From assembly GCA_902779945.1 (NCBI GenBank), contig CACZDN010000001.1, positions 1 to 64,000 of the forward strand: 64,000 bases of DNA. The letters are read 5' to 3'. This DNA is from Oscillospiraceae bacterium (GTDB lineage: Bacteria > Bacillota > Clostridia > Oscillospirales > Oscillospiraceae). The notes beneath the pieces were generated by a model. It worked only from the letters and a program-made list of their open reading frames with translations, was not told where the DNA came from and did not search any database. Every line of letters begins with the position of its first letter. Positions within the stretch are counted from its first letter, which is position 1. Shown here one piece after another: positions 34,809-44,190 of the stretch. The position numbers were made by a program, and so were the translations under genes.

Positions 34809-35522
34809 TCAGCGGGAAGCGGCCGAAACCAGCCACCGAAACAGGAGGCTGTGCTCGGGATGGGCGAGATACATGGCCTCCGGATGCCACTGAACGCCAA
34901 GTATGCCCTCCGCCTGATTTTCAATTGCCTCGACGACCCCGTCTTTCGCGCGTGCGGAGACCGTGAAGCCGGGGGCCGGGTCCCTGACGGCCTGGTGGTG
35001 GAAGGAGTTGACGGCCATCTGTTCGCAGCCGTAGATCTCCGCGAGCAGAGAACCGGGCTTGAGATCCAGACTGTGCGTCGCGTCGTTGCGGTCCGTCGGG
35101 GTCTGCTGATGGCGGAACGATTCCGGAACTTGAGAGGGGAGATCCTGATACAGCGTGCCGCCGAAGGCGACGTTCAGGACCTGTTCCCCCCGGCAGACGC
35201 AGAGGATCGGCAGATGCGCGGCGCGCGCGGCCCTGAGAAGATGGATCTCAAAATCATCGTTTGAGCGCCTGGTCAGTCCGAGCTCGCGCCGGGGCTCCTC
35301 CCCGTAGAGGAGCGGATCGACGTCCGCTCCGCCGGGGATCAGCAGCCCGTCCAGACCGGGCAGCAGAGCCTCGACGTCCTCCGGCGGGAGGGCCGCCGGC
35401 AGGAGAACGGGGATGCCTCCGACGGCTGTGACGACCTCGGCGTAGCTGTGGGTAATGCGGTAATCCCGCGAGGCCTCATACAAAAGGGCGGAAATCCCGA
35501 TCACTGGTTTATCGTTGAGCAT
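34809..35522 (-). CDS. Class I glutamine amidotransferase-like hydrolase (peptidase C26)
   Basis: It is a 237-residue protein of the gamma-glutamyl-GABA hydrolase/PuuD type, which removes glutamine-like amide groups from gamma-glutamyl compounds. The nucleophile elbow is PILCVCRGEQVLNVAFGG and the catalytic His-x-Glu is in GVQWHPE. LLIPGGADVDPLLYGEE is the conserved oxyanion-hole region. The ATG at 35522 is 7 bp after AAAGGA and is preferred to the ATG at 35537 that contains that site. It is followed on the minus strand by the antisense amidohydrolase remnant. Confidence 0.88.
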   Translation of the reverse strand: MLNDKPVIGISALLYEASRDYRITHSYAEVVTAVGGIPVLLPAALPPEDVEALLPGLDGLLIPGGADVDPLLYGEEPRRELGLTRRSNDDFEIHLLRAARAAHLPILCVCRGEQVLNVAFGGTLYQDLPSQVPESFRHQQTPTDRNDATHSLDLKPGSLLAEIYGCEQMAVNSFHHQAVRDPAPGFTVSARAKDGVVEAIENQAEGILGVQWHPEAMYLAHPEHSLLFRWLVSAASR

Positions 35523-35568
35523 GAGATGTCCTTTCATCCCCGGAGCGCCTGCGCTCCGGGGATCATTA

Positions 35569-36822
35569 TTATCCGTTATCGGTGATAAGCTCGATGAGCT
35601 TGAGCGTCACGCGGCAGGACTTTTCCACCGCGCCCATCGGCATGAATTCGCAGCGGGAGTGGAAGTTGAGCGCGCCGGTAAAGTAGTTGGGCGTGGGGAT
35701 GCCCCGGGTGGACAAATAAGAGCCGTCCGTACCGCCGCGCATGGCGATGTCCTTGATCTCGATCCCGAGCTCGTCCATGGCCCGGAAGAGATAATCGACG
35801 CATTTGCGCTTGTCCGGGGTGATCGCGTCGTTCACGTTGCCGTAATCGTCCCGGATGGTGAGGGAGAGCCGGGCTTTGGGATGGCGCAGCTTCATCATCT
35901 CCGTGCAGGCCTTCAGATACTCCTTCTTGGCGAGAAATTTCTCCCTGTCGTGGTCGCGGATCAGGAGCTTGAGCGTCGTGTTGAGGGCGTTGCCCTCGAT
36001 CCCGTGGGCCCAGATGAAGCCCTCGGTCTTCTCCGTGTGCTCCGGGGTCTCGCCGCGGTCGAGCAGATTGAGAAAGTCCACCGCGATGAGGATGGGGTTG
36101 ACGACATTGTTCTTGGAGGACATGGGATGGGCGGTCACGCCGGTGATGTCCAGGCGGACGTTTGCCGCGTTGAAGGTCTGATAGACAAGCTCGCCCTCCT
36201 CGCAGCAGTCGATGGTGTAGGCAAAGTCCACGGGAAGGCGCGCGACATCCATGGCCTTCGCGCCGCAAAGACCGATCTCCTCGTCCGGGACGAAGCAGAC
36301 ATAGATTTCGCCGTGGGGGATCCCGGGGTTATCGTGCAGCACCTCGAGCGCCGTCACGATGTTGGCGACGGCGGCCTTGTCGTCCGCGCCGAGAACGGAG
36401 GTCCCGTCGCTCACGACGATGTCCTGACCGATATACCTGAGCAGCTCCGGATGCTCGGCGACGGAGATGAAGAGCTGCTTCTCCTCATTCTGGCAGATAT
36501 CGCCGCCCTGATAATTGCGGATGACGACGGGGTGAATATCCGGAGCCATGCCGACGTCCACGGTGTCCATGTGCGCGACCCAGCCGACGACCGGCACGGG
36601 CGCGTGCCCCTCGGGCAGGCGGGCCGGGAGCCGGCCGACGACGACGGCGTGCTCGTCAATGCTGACGTCCCGGACGCCGAGGGCTGCGATATCCTCCATC
36701 AGCATATGGGCAAGCTCCCACTGGCCGGGCGTGCTGGGAATGACCTCAGACTCCGGCCTGCTCTGGGTCGTCACGGCGGCGTAGCGCAGAAAGCGCCCGA
36801 GTATTTTCTCCTGCAGATTCAT
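35569..36822 (-). CDS. pepT: Peptidase T (tripeptidase)
   Basis: This 417-residue M20B zinc aminopeptidase removes the N-terminal residue of tripeptides in the cytoplasm. Metal ligands and catalytic residues lie in WVAHMDTVD, TSVLGADDKAAVA, VPDEEIGL, TIDCC and the C-terminal RGGTDGSYLSTRGIPTPNYF segment, with NFHSRCEFMP following. Length is normal. AAGAAGG precedes the ATG. It is in a peptide-use block with Pcp and an Opp/Dpp importer, which would supply its substrates. Confidence 0.95.
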   Translation of the reverse strand: MNLQEKILGRFLRYAAVTTQSRPESEVIPSTPGQWELAHMLMEDIAALGVRDVSIDEHAVVVGRLPARLPEGHAPVPVVGWVAHMDTVDVGMAPDIHPVVIRNYQGGDICQNEEKQLFISVAEHPELLRYIGQDIVVSDGTSVLGADDKAAVANIVTALEVLHDNPGIPHGEIYVCFVPDEEIGLCGAKAMDVARLPVDFAYTIDCCEEGELVYQTFNAANVRLDITGVTAHPMSSKNNVVNPILIAVDFLNLLDRGETPEHTEKTEGFIWAHGIEGNALNTTLKLLIRDHDREKFLAKKEYLKACTEMMKLRHPKARLSLTIRDDYGNVNDAITPDKRKCVDYLFRAMDELGIEIKDIAMRGGTDGSYLSTRGIPTPNYFTGALNFHSRCEFMPMGAVEKSCRVTLKLIELITDNG

Positions 36823-36853
36823 GATGGGACCTTCTTTCCTGTAAATAGTATGA

Positions 36854-37486
36854 TCAAAACGGATGTGCGTTCTCCCGCATCACAGACAGCGTCTCCTCGC
36901 CGGCGATGCGCAGGGCCACGGCGATCATGCCGAGGTCCATGCTCGGCGGCTGCGGCGTTTTGGGAGCGGCCTGTTCCGCGGAATAGGGGACATGGATAAA
37001 GCCGCCGGTCACGGCGGGAAACTGCGTTTTGATCGCGTGCAGCAGGGTGTACATCAGGTTGTTGCACACATAGGTGCCCGCCGTATACGATACGGAGGCG
37101 GGGATGCCGTTTTCGCGGCAGCGCTCGGCAATGCGGCGCACGGGCAGCTTCGTAAAGTACCCGACGGGGCCGCCCTCGCAGACCGGCTCGTCCGTGGGCT
37201 GAAAACCGTCGTTGTCGGGAATGCGGGCGCTGCGGTAATTGATGGCGACAAATTCGGGCGTGACGGCGGCGCGGCCTCCGGCCTGGCCGACGCAGATCAC
37301 GATATCCGGGCGCTCGCGCGCGATCCCTTCGACGAGCAGCTTCCCGGCGCTGTCAAACGAAGTGGGCAGCTCGAGACGCAGCACATCCGCGCCGGCGATG
37401 GAATCGGGGAGCAGGCGCAGCGACTCAAAGGAGGGGTTGACGCTCTCTCCGCCGAAGGGGGCGAAGCCTGTATAAAGTATCTTCAT
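36854..37486 (-). CDS. pcp: Pyroglutamyl-peptidase I
   Basis: It is a 210-residue cysteine peptidase (C15) that removes N-terminal pyroglutamate from peptides. The triad residues are visible: Glu in TPEFVAINYR, Cys in YTAGTYVCNNLMY, His in GFIHVPYS. The start MKILYTGFAPFGGESVNPSFE is typical. AAAAGGAGA precedes the ATG. Its stop is 31 bp upstream of pepT on the same strand, so both are probably co-transcribed. Confidence 0.95.
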   Translation of the reverse strand: MKILYTGFAPFGGESVNPSFESLRLLPDSIAGADVLRLELPTSFDSAGKLLVEGIARERPDIVICVGQAGGRAAVTPEFVAINYRSARIPDNDGFQPTDEPVCEGGPVGYFTKLPVRRIAERCRENGIPASVSYTAGTYVCNNLMYTLLHAIKTQFPAVTGGFIHVPYSAEQAAPKTPQPPSMDLGMIAVALRIAGEETLSVMRENAHPF

Positions 37487-37596
37487 GGCGGTCTCCTTTT
37501 CAAAAAGGGAAAATCACACGACTGTATTTTAGGAAACCATTCATAGATTGTCAATATTTGATTTAAACTGTTGAATTATTTTGTGAATAATGACAT

Positions 37597-37626
37597 TTTA
37601 CAGAGCGCGAGGGATTGTGTTATTAT
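37597..37626 (+). promoter_or_regulatory. Promoter for the peptide ABC importer operon
   Basis: TTTACA (37597-37602), 18 bp, TATTAT (37621-37626). An inverted repeat ATTATT-TTGTG-AATAAT (about 37575-37591) just upstream of the -35 may be an operator. Confidence 0.6.
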
Positions 37627-37679
37627 ATCATCATTGGACGGGACGCTTTCTCGTCGGAATATGAAAGGAGACAAAACAC

Positions 37680-39170
37680 ATGAAAAGAATCCTTGCACTT
37701 GCACTTGTGCTCGTGATGATGCTCACGCTGGCCCCCCTCGCCTTTGCCGACAACGACACGCTGATCGTTGCCGCTCCGGACGAGTCCGCCACGCTGTCCA
37801 CCACTGCGCACGACGCGCTGCAGACCGCATTCCTGAACGTGCTGAGCTACAACGGCCTGATGAAGCTCGACTACGAGATGAACCCCGTATGCGACCTCGC
37901 CGAGAGCTATGACGTTTCCGAGGACGGCTGCACCTGGACCTTCCATCTCCGCCAGGGCGTCAAGTTCCACAACGGCGAAGAGCTGACCGCGGACGACGTC
38001 GTCGCCTCCATGATCGCGGCCCAGTCCGAACCCAACGTCGCCAACTTCACCAAGGACTACACCTCCGTGGAAGCCGCCGACAGGTACACCGTCGTCATCA
38101 CCACCCCCAGCTACACCTCCAACCTGCTCTACTCCCTCGCCAACCACGCCAATTTCATTCTCCCCAAGGCCCTGCTCGAGTCCGGCCACAACTTCAATGA
38201 GGAGCCTGTCGGCACCGGCGCTTTCAAGTTTGTCAGGTGGAACCACGGCGACAGCATCGAGTACGTCGCCAACGAGGACTACTATGCCGGCGCTCCCGCC
38301 ATCAAGAATCTGATCTGGCGCTTCATCCCCGAAGGCACCTCCCGCTCTCTGGTCCTTGAGGCCGGTGAGGTCGATTTCGTCATCGACGTCGACGCTGCCA
38401 ACCTGGGCGGCATCGAGAACAACCCCGACCTCTACCTGGATACCATTGACTCCATCACGCTCAACTTCCTCAACCTGAACGACACCAAGGGCTATCTCTC
38501 CGATGCGAACGTCCGCAAGGCGATTGACTGCGCGGTCAACAAGCAGGCCGTCGTGCAGATCGCCGAGAACGGCCACGCCGCCGTCGCTTACGCCCAGGCG
38601 CCCACCTCCTTCTCCGGCTCCACCACCGAGGGCTGCGTGGAGGGCTACAACCCCGAGAAGGCCAAGGAGTACCTCGCTGCCTGGGGCGGCAATCCCGCCG
38701 ACATCGAGATCTCCATCATCTGCTCCAACGACGCCAAGGTGCGCGCGGCGCAGGTCATCCTCGCCAACCTCAAGGACATCGGCATCAACGCCACCATCGA
38801 GCAGATGGACCTCGCCACCTATCTTGACGTGACCGCGGCCGGCGACCACACCGCCTTCATCGGCGGCTACTCCGCCAGCTCCATGATCCAGTATCTGATG
38901 CTCAACTTCCACTCCAGTGCCATCGGCGCGGCCAACAAGTCCCGTGTGAACGATCCGGAGATCGACGCCCTCATCGAGGCTGCCGACGCGGCCCGTACCA
39001 CCGAGGAGCGCAACGAGATCCTGGTGAAGGTCAACACCATGCTCAACGAGCTCTGCCCGCAGGTCTCCCTGTATCAGAACCAGAGACTGTACGCCTACAA
39101 GACCGGTCTGTCCAATGTCAACATTCTCCCGAACGGCTACTTCTACGTTGGCGAATGGTCCTGGGACTGA
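37680..39170 (+). CDS. Oligopeptide/dipeptide ABC transporter substrate-binding protein
   Basis: It is a 496-residue SBP family 5 protein (DppA/OppA class) that captures short peptides outside the membrane. The signal peptide ends PLAFADND with no lipobox cysteine. Family segments are the DPALATSY-like SYDVSEDGCTWTFHLRQGVKFHNGEELTADDVV region (about residues 80-112), GTGAFKFVRWNHG and NVRKAIDCAVNKQ. It also has LNELCPQVSLYQNQRLYAY near the C-terminus. GAAAGGAG precedes the ATG. It is first in a five-gene importer operon and is separated from the permease by two hairpins. Confidence 0.93.
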   Translation: MKRILALALVLVMMLTLAPLAFADNDTLIVAAPDESATLSTTAHDALQTAFLNVLSYNGLMKLDYEMNPVCDLAESYDVSEDGCTWTFHLRQGVKFHNGEELTADDVVASMIAAQSEPNVANFTKDYTSVEAADRYTVVITTPSYTSNLLYSLANHANFILPKALLESGHNFNEEPVGTGAFKFVRWNHGDSIEYVANEDYYAGAPAIKNLIWRFIPEGTSRSLVLEAGEVDFVIDVDAANLGGIENNPDLYLDTIDSITLNFLNLNDTKGYLSDANVRKAIDCAVNKQAVVQIAENGHAAVAYAQAPTSFSGSTTEGCVEGYNPEKAKEYLAAWGGNPADIEISIICSNDAKVRAAQVILANLKDIGINATIEQMDLATYLDVTAAGDHTAFIGGYSASSMIQYLMLNFHSSAIGAANKSRVNDPEIDALIEAADAARTTEERNEILVKVNTMLNELCPQVSLYQNQRLYAYKTGLSNVNILPNGYFYVGEWSWD

Positions 39171-39194
39171 TCCGCACACGGACGCAGGCATAAG

Positions 39195-39270
39195 GCCGTA
39201 CCCTCCTGCGGTACGGAAAAGCAAACGATAACAATGCATGCTGCCGAAAAGTCTTTTGGCTTTTCGGCAG
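39195..39270 (+). terminator. Two hairpins between binding-protein and permease genes
   Basis: CCGTACC/GGTACGG (about 39196-39215) and CTGCCGAAAAG/CTTTTCGGCAG (39241-39270) lie in the 240-bp gap. Without long T-runs they look like partial terminators or mRNA-stabilising structures. Such structures often keep the binding protein in excess over the permease. Confidence 0.55.
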
Positions 39271-39413
39271 TGTGACATTCTTGCATAAGGAACACTGCAG
39301 AAATGCTGCGCAAACCCGGCGCTCTTTTTCCGTCCGCTGCGGGGCGGAAAAGACGGGCCGGGACACGCAGCCTGTTTCAAAACGGTTCCCAAGTTGAGAT
39401 TGGAAGTGAAAAC

Positions 39414-40343
39414 GTGCTGAAATATATCGGAAAGCGGCTGCTCGCCATGATCCCGGTTGTGCTCGGCGTGACGCTGATCGTCTACTGCATCATGAGTCTT
39501 GCCCCGGGCGATCCCGCGAGAACCATACTCGGCGAGCAGGCCACCGAGGAGCAGGTACAGGCGCTGCGCGACGAGATGGGCCTGAACGACCCTCTTCTTG
39601 TGCAGTATGTCCGCTATGTCTGGAAGCTCCTCCACGGGGATTTCGGGACCTCCTACTCCAGCCGCATCGACGTCTCCAAGGAGATCTGGTCACGTTTCCC
39701 GAACACCATCAAGCTGGCCCTGGTGGCAAGCCTGGTCTCGGTGATTTTTGCCCTGCCGCTGGGCATTGTTGCGGCCGTCAAGCAGAACACCTTCTTTGAC
39801 AGCGCCTCGATGTTCTTTGCCATCATCGGCATCTCCTGTCCGACGTTCTGGTTCGGCCTGATCCTGATCCTGGTCTTTGCCGTCCATCTGAAATGGTTCC
39901 CGGTGAGCGGCCAGGTCGATACGCTCAAGGGCATTATCCTGCCCGCCGTGACGCTGGGCTTCAACAGCATGGCCGCCATGGCGCGCGTGACGCGCTCCTC
40001 CATGCTGGAGGTTATCCGTCAGGACTATATCCGCACGGCGCGCGCGAAGGGCGTCTCCAACCGGAACGTGATCCTCCAGCACGCCGTACCCAATGCGATG
40101 ATCCCCACCGTTACGGTCATCGGCCTTCGAATCGGCGGGCTGCTTGCCGGCGCGGTCATCTGCGAGACGGTCTTCGCCTGGCCCGGCATCGGCAGGCTCC
40201 TTGTGCAGTCGATCATGTCCCGCAACACTCCGGTCGTGCTGGGCTGCATCATCATTTTCTCCATTTGTTTCTCTCTGGTCAACCTCATCGTGGATATTCT
40301 CTATGCCTTTATTGATCCCAGGATCAAGTCCCAGTATCAGTGA
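39414..40343 (+). CDS. Peptide ABC transporter permease (DppB-type)
   Basis: It is a 309-residue membrane protein with six hydrophobic segments. The N-terminus LKYIGKRLLAMIPVVLGVTLIVYCIMSLAPGDPA is typical of DppB/OppB. The EAA loop that contacts the ATPases is RQDYIRTARAKGVSNRNVILQHAVPNAMIP. I place the start at GTG 39414, after TTGGAAGTGA. The frame runs further upstream to 39303, but that part looks like non-coding hairpin DNA. Confidence 0.92.
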   Translation: MLKYIGKRLLAMIPVVLGVTLIVYCIMSLAPGDPARTILGEQATEEQVQALRDEMGLNDPLLVQYVRYVWKLLHGDFGTSYSSRIDVSKEIWSRFPNTIKLALVASLVSVIFALPLGIVAAVKQNTFFDSASMFFAIIGISCPTFWFGLILILVFAVHLKWFPVSGQVDTLKGIILPAVTLGFNSMAAMARVTRSSMLEVIRQDYIRTARAKGVSNRNVILQHAVPNAMIPTVTVIGLRIGGLLAGAVICETVFAWPGIGRLLVQSIMSRNTPVVLGCIIIFSICFSLVNLIVDILYAFIDPRIKSQYQ

Positions 40344-40354
40344 GGAGGGCGGAT

Positions 40355-41221
40355 ATGGACAACTCAGATTTCAGACAGAGAAGCATGTTTGCCGAGACAT
40401 GGAAGCGCCTGAAGAAAAACCGCGGCGCCATGATCGGCCTCGTGATCGTCATCATTTTGTTCCTGCTCGCCATCTTCGCCGGCGTGATTTTTGACTACGA
40501 TACGGACGTGATCGGCCAGAACTACAACGAGCTGCTGCAGGAGCCGAGCTGGAAGCACCCCTTCGGCACCGACGAGATGGGCCGCGATCTGCTGGCCCGC
40601 ATCATCTACGGTTCGCGCGCCTCGCTCTTTATCAGCTTCGCGGCCGTGTGCCTTGCCGCGGTGGTCGGCTGCTTCTTCGGCGCGATCTCCGGCTATTTCG
40701 GCGGCAGGATCGACAGCGTGATCATGCGCATCACTGACATGTTTCTGGCGATCCCGGAGACGCTTTTTGCCATCACGCTCGTCGCCGCCCTCGGCACCGG
40801 CACCTTTACGCTGATCATCGCACTCGCCATTTCCAACATCCCGATCTTCTGCCGCCTGCTGCGAAGCTCCGTCATGACCCAGCGCGGGAGCGAGCATATC
40901 GAGGCCGCGCGCGCCATCGGCGCCAAGACCTCCACCATCATCTGGGATCATATCCTCCCGAACTGCATCGCACCGGTCCTGGTCCAGTTTACCCTGAGCA
41001 TCGCGGTCACGATCCTCACGATCTCCGGCCTGAGCTTCCTGGGCCTCGGCGTTTCACCCCCGAAGCCCGAGTGGGGCGCGCTGCTCTCCAGCTCCCGCTC
41101 CTATATGCGTGAGCACACCTATCTCACCATCTTCCCGGGTCTCGCCATTATGACGACGATCCTGTCCCTGAACCTGCTGGGCGACGGGCTGCGTGACGCG
41201 CTCGATCCCAGACTGCGCTGA
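40355..41221 (+). CDS. Peptide ABC transporter permease (DppC-type)
   Basis: It is a 288-residue membrane protein pairing with the DppB-type permease. It has the cytoplasmic N-terminus of OppC/DppC ([19 protein letters not shown]), then [21 protein letters not shown], and the EAA loop [43 protein letters not shown] is conserved near the end. GAGGAGGG precedes the ATG at 40355, and an in-frame GTG at 40340 is less likely. Confidence 0.93.
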   Translation: MDNSDFRQRSMFAETWKRLKKNRGAMIGLVIVIILFLLAIFAGVIFDYDTDVIGQNYNELLQEPSWKHPFGTDEMGRDLLARIIYGSRASLFISFAAVCLAAVVGCFFGAISGYFGGRIDSVIMRITDMFLAIPETLFAITLVAALGTGTFTLIIALAISNIPIFCRLLRSSVMTQRGSEHIEAARAIGAKTSTIIWDHILPNCIAPVLVQFTLSIAVTILTISGLSFLGLGVSPPKPEWGALLSSSRSYMREHTYLTIFPGLAIMTTILSLNLLGDGLRDALDPRLR

Positions 41222-41235
41222 GGAGGGCTGAGTTT

Positions 41236-42210
41236 ATGTCTGAAGAAAAAAGCTATGCCCTCGAAATCGAGGACCTGAACGTCGAGTATCATGTCGACAG
41301 GGAAGTGGTGCACGCCCTCAACGGCATCAGCTTCAGGCTGGCAAAGGGCGAAACCATCGGTCTCGTCGGCGAAACGGGCGCGGGAAAAACCACGACCGGC
41401 CTTTCGATCCTGCGCCTGATCCCCTCGCCCCCTGGCGTTGTGAAGGGGACGGTGAAGGTCCGGGGAGAGGATATCAGCACCCTCTCCGAAAAGCAGATGG
41501 AGGCTATCCGCGGCAACGTGGTGTCCATGATCTTCCAGGACCCCATGACGAGCCTGAACCCCACCAAGACGGTCGAATACCAGATTGCCGAGGTTATCCG
41601 TCTGCATGAGAAGTGCGGCAAGAAGGAAGCCGCTGCCAAAGCGGGCGACATGCTGGAGATGGTCGGCATCCCCCGGGACCGCGGCAGGGAGTTCCCGCAC
41701 CAGTTCTCCGGCGGCATGAAGCAGCGCGTCGTCATCGCCATGGCCCTGGCCTGCTCGCCCGAGATCCTGATCGCCGACGAGCCGACCACCGCTCTGGACG
41801 TGACCATCCAGGCACAGGTCCTGGACATGATCCGGGAGCTGAAACGGAAGTACAAAATGTCCATGATCATGATCACCCATGATCTTGGCATCGTCGCCGA
41901 AATCTGCGACACGGTCGCCATCGTCTATGCCGGCCGCATCGTGGAGTACGGGACGCTGGAGGATATCTTCAACCACACGGCGCACCCGTACACGGCTGGC
42001 CTGTTCGGGTCCCTGCCCAACATGGAGGACCGGACGCAGCGTCTCAAGCCCATCCCCGGCCTGATGCCCGACCCCACCAATCTTCCGGAGGGCTGCGCAT
42101 TCAGTCCCCGCTGCCCCAATGCGAGCGAGAAATGCCGCACGCAGTGCCCCGCGCTCACCCGTGTCGAGGGAGAGCATTTCGTGGCCTGCCACCTGTTTAA
42201 GGAGGAGTGA
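41236..42210 (+). CDS. Peptide ABC transporter ATP-binding protein (DppD-type)
   Basis: This 324-residue ABC ATPase has Walker [10 protein letters not shown], signature [16 protein letters not shown], Walker [14 protein letters not shown] and H-loop MITHDLGIV. The C-terminal OppD/DppD extension has the four-cysteine iron-sulfur/metal motif ([20 protein letters not shown]) seen in many DppD proteins. GAGGAGG precedes the ATG. Confidence 0.95.
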   Translation: MSEEKSYALEIEDLNVEYHVDREVVHALNGISFRLAKGETIGLVGETGAGKTTTGLSILRLIPSPPGVVKGTVKVRGEDISTLSEKQMEAIRGNVVSMIFQDPMTSLNPTKTVEYQIAEVIRLHEKCGKKEAAAKAGDMLEMVGIPRDRGREFPHQFSGGMKQRVVIAMALACSPEILIADEPTTALDVTIQAQVLDMIRELKRKYKMSMIMITHDLGIVAEICDTVAIVYAGRIVEYGTLEDIFNHTAHPYTAGLFGSLPNMEDRTQRLKPIPGLMPDPTNLPEGCAFSPRCPNASEKCRTQCPALTRVEGEHFVACHLFKEE

Positions 42211-42213
42211 GAA

Positions 42214-43185
42214 ATGGCGGATGTACTGCTTGAAGTAAAGCATGTAAAAAAATACTTCCATACGCCCAAGGGCCTTCTCCACGCGGTGGACGACGTCAGC
42301 TTCTCCATTGAACGCGGCAAGACCCTGGGCGTCGTCGGCGAATCCGGCTGCGGCAAATCCACGACGGGCCGCGTCGTGCTCCGCCTGCTTGAGCCCACCG
42401 AGGGCAGCATTCTCATGGAGGGCCAGAATATCGCCGGGCTGAGCGAGTCGCAGATGCGCAGCAAGCGCAGGGAGATGCAGATGATCTTTCAGGACCCGCT
42501 GGCCTCCCTGGACCCGCGCAAGACCGTCGGCCAGATCATTGAGGAGCCCCTCCGCATCCACAACATCATCTCCGGCACCAAGGAGCGCCAGAACCGGGTT
42601 CTGGAGCTGATGGAGACTGTCGGACTCGCCCGGCGCTATTATTCCACGTACCCGCATGAGCTGGACGGCGGCCGCCGCCAGAGGATCGGCATCGCCCGGG
42701 CGCTGTCCATGAACCCGAAATTCATCGTCTGCGATGAGCCGGTCTCTGCTCTCGATGTGTCCATTCAGGCACAGATCCTGAATCTGCTGGAGGACCTGCA
42801 GAAGCAGATGGGCCTGACCTACATGTTCATCACCCACGATTTGAGCGTTGTCCACCATTTCTCGGACAACATCGCCGTCATGTATCTGGGCAGGATCATC
42901 GAGATGGCTCCGTCCGACGAGCTCTTCGCACATCCTACGCATCCCTACACACAGGCCCTGCTCAGCGCGATCCCCGTGCCCTCTCTGGAGAACCGCCGGG
43001 AACGCATCATTCTGAAGGGTGAGATCACCTCTCCCATCAATCTGCCGAAGGCCTGCCGCTTTGCCAGCCGCTGCCTGTACGCGACCGAACGCTGCTTCGG
43101 CGAGGAGCCTGAGCTTACGGAGATCGCGCCCGGCCATCAGGTCGCCTGCTTCAGACAGGATAAGGCAGACGCGAAAACCGTATAA
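42214..43185 (+). CDS. Peptide ABC transporter ATP-binding protein (DppF-type)
   Basis: It is a 323-residue ABC ATPase, the second nucleotide-binding subunit. Walker A is GESGCGKST and Walker B is [13 protein letters not shown], with H-loop FITHDLSVV. The signature motif is [17 protein letters not shown] instead of the usual LSGGQ, a change known from some clostridial OppF-like subunits. The C-terminal cysteine cluster ([16 protein letters not shown]) is present. It starts 3 bp after the dppD-type stop and ends the operon. Confidence 0.94.
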   Translation: MADVLLEVKHVKKYFHTPKGLLHAVDDVSFSIERGKTLGVVGESGCGKSTTGRVVLRLLEPTEGSILMEGQNIAGLSESQMRSKRREMQMIFQDPLASLDPRKTVGQIIEEPLRIHNIISGTKERQNRVLELMETVGLARRYYSTYPHELDGGRRQRIGIARALSMNPKFIVCDEPVSALDVSIQAQILNLLEDLQKQMGLTYMFITHDLSVVHHFSDNIAVMYLGRIIEMAPSDELFAHPTHPYTQALLSAIPVPSLENRRERIILKGEITSPINLPKACRFASRCLYATERCFGEEPELTEIAPGHQVACFRQDKADAKTV

Positions 43186-43262
43186 TCGGGGCAGGAACCG
43201 ACAGGGCAGCACCACAGCTTTCGGGAGGCGCCGATGTCTGCGGAGCTGCCATAGAAAAAGAC

Positions 43263-43309
43263 TTGACAAGGGACCGTTCGTTCTCTATAATGCGGGAGAA
43301 CGAACGGTC
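43263..43309 (+). promoter_or_regulatory. Promoter and palindromic operator of the 43372 TetR gene
   Basis: TTGACA (43263-43268), 17 bp, TATAAT (43286-43291) is a consensus sigma-A promoter. A perfect 14-bp inverted repeat, GACCGTTCGTTCTC (43272-43285) and GAGAACGAACGGTC (43296-43309), exactly brackets the -10 and fills the spacer. A bound repressor would block RNA polymerase, so the TetR downstream is probably autorepressed. Confidence 0.85.
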
Positions 43310-43371
43310 ACTTTTGCTTATGATCCAGTTTTTTCCGCATCAAGGACCGCGGATAGTATGAGGAGGCTCCT

Positions 43372-43983
43372 ATGGCAAAGGATACGAAGGACATGATTCT
43401 GGCGACGGCCTTGGACATGTTCTCACAGAATGGCTATGCGGGCACCAACATCCGGGAACTGACGGCCTCTCTCGGCATGGTCAAATCTTCGCTGTATAAG
43501 CATTTCGAGAGCAAGGAGGCAATCTGGAACACCCTGCTCGATGAAATGATCGCCTACTATCATGCGCGCTTCGGCTCGCCGGAGCGCCTGCCTCCCATAC
43601 CGGAGTCCCTGGATGAGCTGCGGGAGATGACCATGCGGATGGTGAGCGTCACGGTTCACGATGAAAAAATCGTCAAGGTGCGCAAGCTCCTGACGATCGA
43701 GCAGTTTCGGGATGAGCGGGCGCGGGATCTTGCCACAAAACATTTCCTTACGGGGCTTGAGGAGATGTTCACCCGCATCTTCGCGGGGATGATGGACAAG
43801 GGCCTTTTGCGGCGGGACGATCCCGCAATGCTCGCCTTCGCTTACACCGCGCCGATCTCCGCGCTGATTCATCTGTGCGACCGGGAGCCGGAGAAGACGG
43901 ACGGGGCCATGGCAAAGATCGAAGCGTTTGTACGGTTTTTTATCAAGGACAATACCGCATCATCCGTCGAGAGCGAATCCTGA
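43372..43983 (+). CDS. TetR/AcrR-family transcriptional regulator
   Basis: This 203-residue one-component repressor has its N-terminal helix-turn-helix in ATALDMFSQNGYAGTNIRELTASLGMVKSSLYKHFESKEAIW (about residues 11-53). A helical ligand-binding domain with a DUF-type AcrR C-terminus follows. The ligand is unknown. The promoter carries a palindromic operator for probable self-control. The final codons (about NTASSVESES) lie inside a diverged MITE copy, so the present C-terminus and stop come from repeat DNA. No obvious target gene shares the operator within the window. The following GNAT gene is a candidate by position only. Confidence 0.88.
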   Translation: MAKDTKDMILATALDMFSQNGYAGTNIRELTASLGMVKSSLYKHFESKEAIWNTLLDEMIAYYHARFGSPERLPPIPESLDELREMTMRMVSVTVHDEKIVKVRKLLTIEQFRDERARDLATKHFLTGLEEMFTRIFAGMMDKGLLRRDDPAMLAFAYTAPISALIHLCDREPEKTDGAMAKIEAFVRFFIKDNTASSVESES

Positions 43984-44104
43984 GAAAAATCGGGTTCTGA
44001 CGATGGCAGTCTTTCACAGGAATCCTTTGTATATTGCAAGAAAAAGGCTCAACGTCAGAGCGCATTTTTTCCGGGAGACGCCGATGGCGGATCATGCGGC
44101 CCCA
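43947..44104 (-). repeat. Diverged MITE-like repeat, reversed
   Basis: The order of blocks matches the reverse complement of the full-length element: AATACCGCATCAT, GAATCCTGAGAAAAAT, GGGTTCTGACGATGGCA, a TTTGTATATTGCAAGAAAAA centre, GGGAGACGCCGATGGCGGAT and CATGCGGC. Many substitutions show that it is an old copy. It overlaps the 3' end of the TetR gene. Confidence 0.7.
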
Positions 44105-44190
44105 AAGAGCGTATTGGAAACAAGCGGCTTTTGCCCTGCGGAGATGAACGGCGGGAAGGGCCGCGTCATATCACACAGAAGGAGAACAAA

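Noticed and set aside
39303-39413. N-terminal extension of the DppB-type permease
   Set aside because: The 37 extra residues are basic and unlike the family. The GTG at 39414 gives the normal N-terminus.
44131-44190. Extension of the GNAT protein
   Set aside because: The ATG at 44191 has a clear AGAAGGAG site, and the extension lies just after repeat DNA and lacks similarity.
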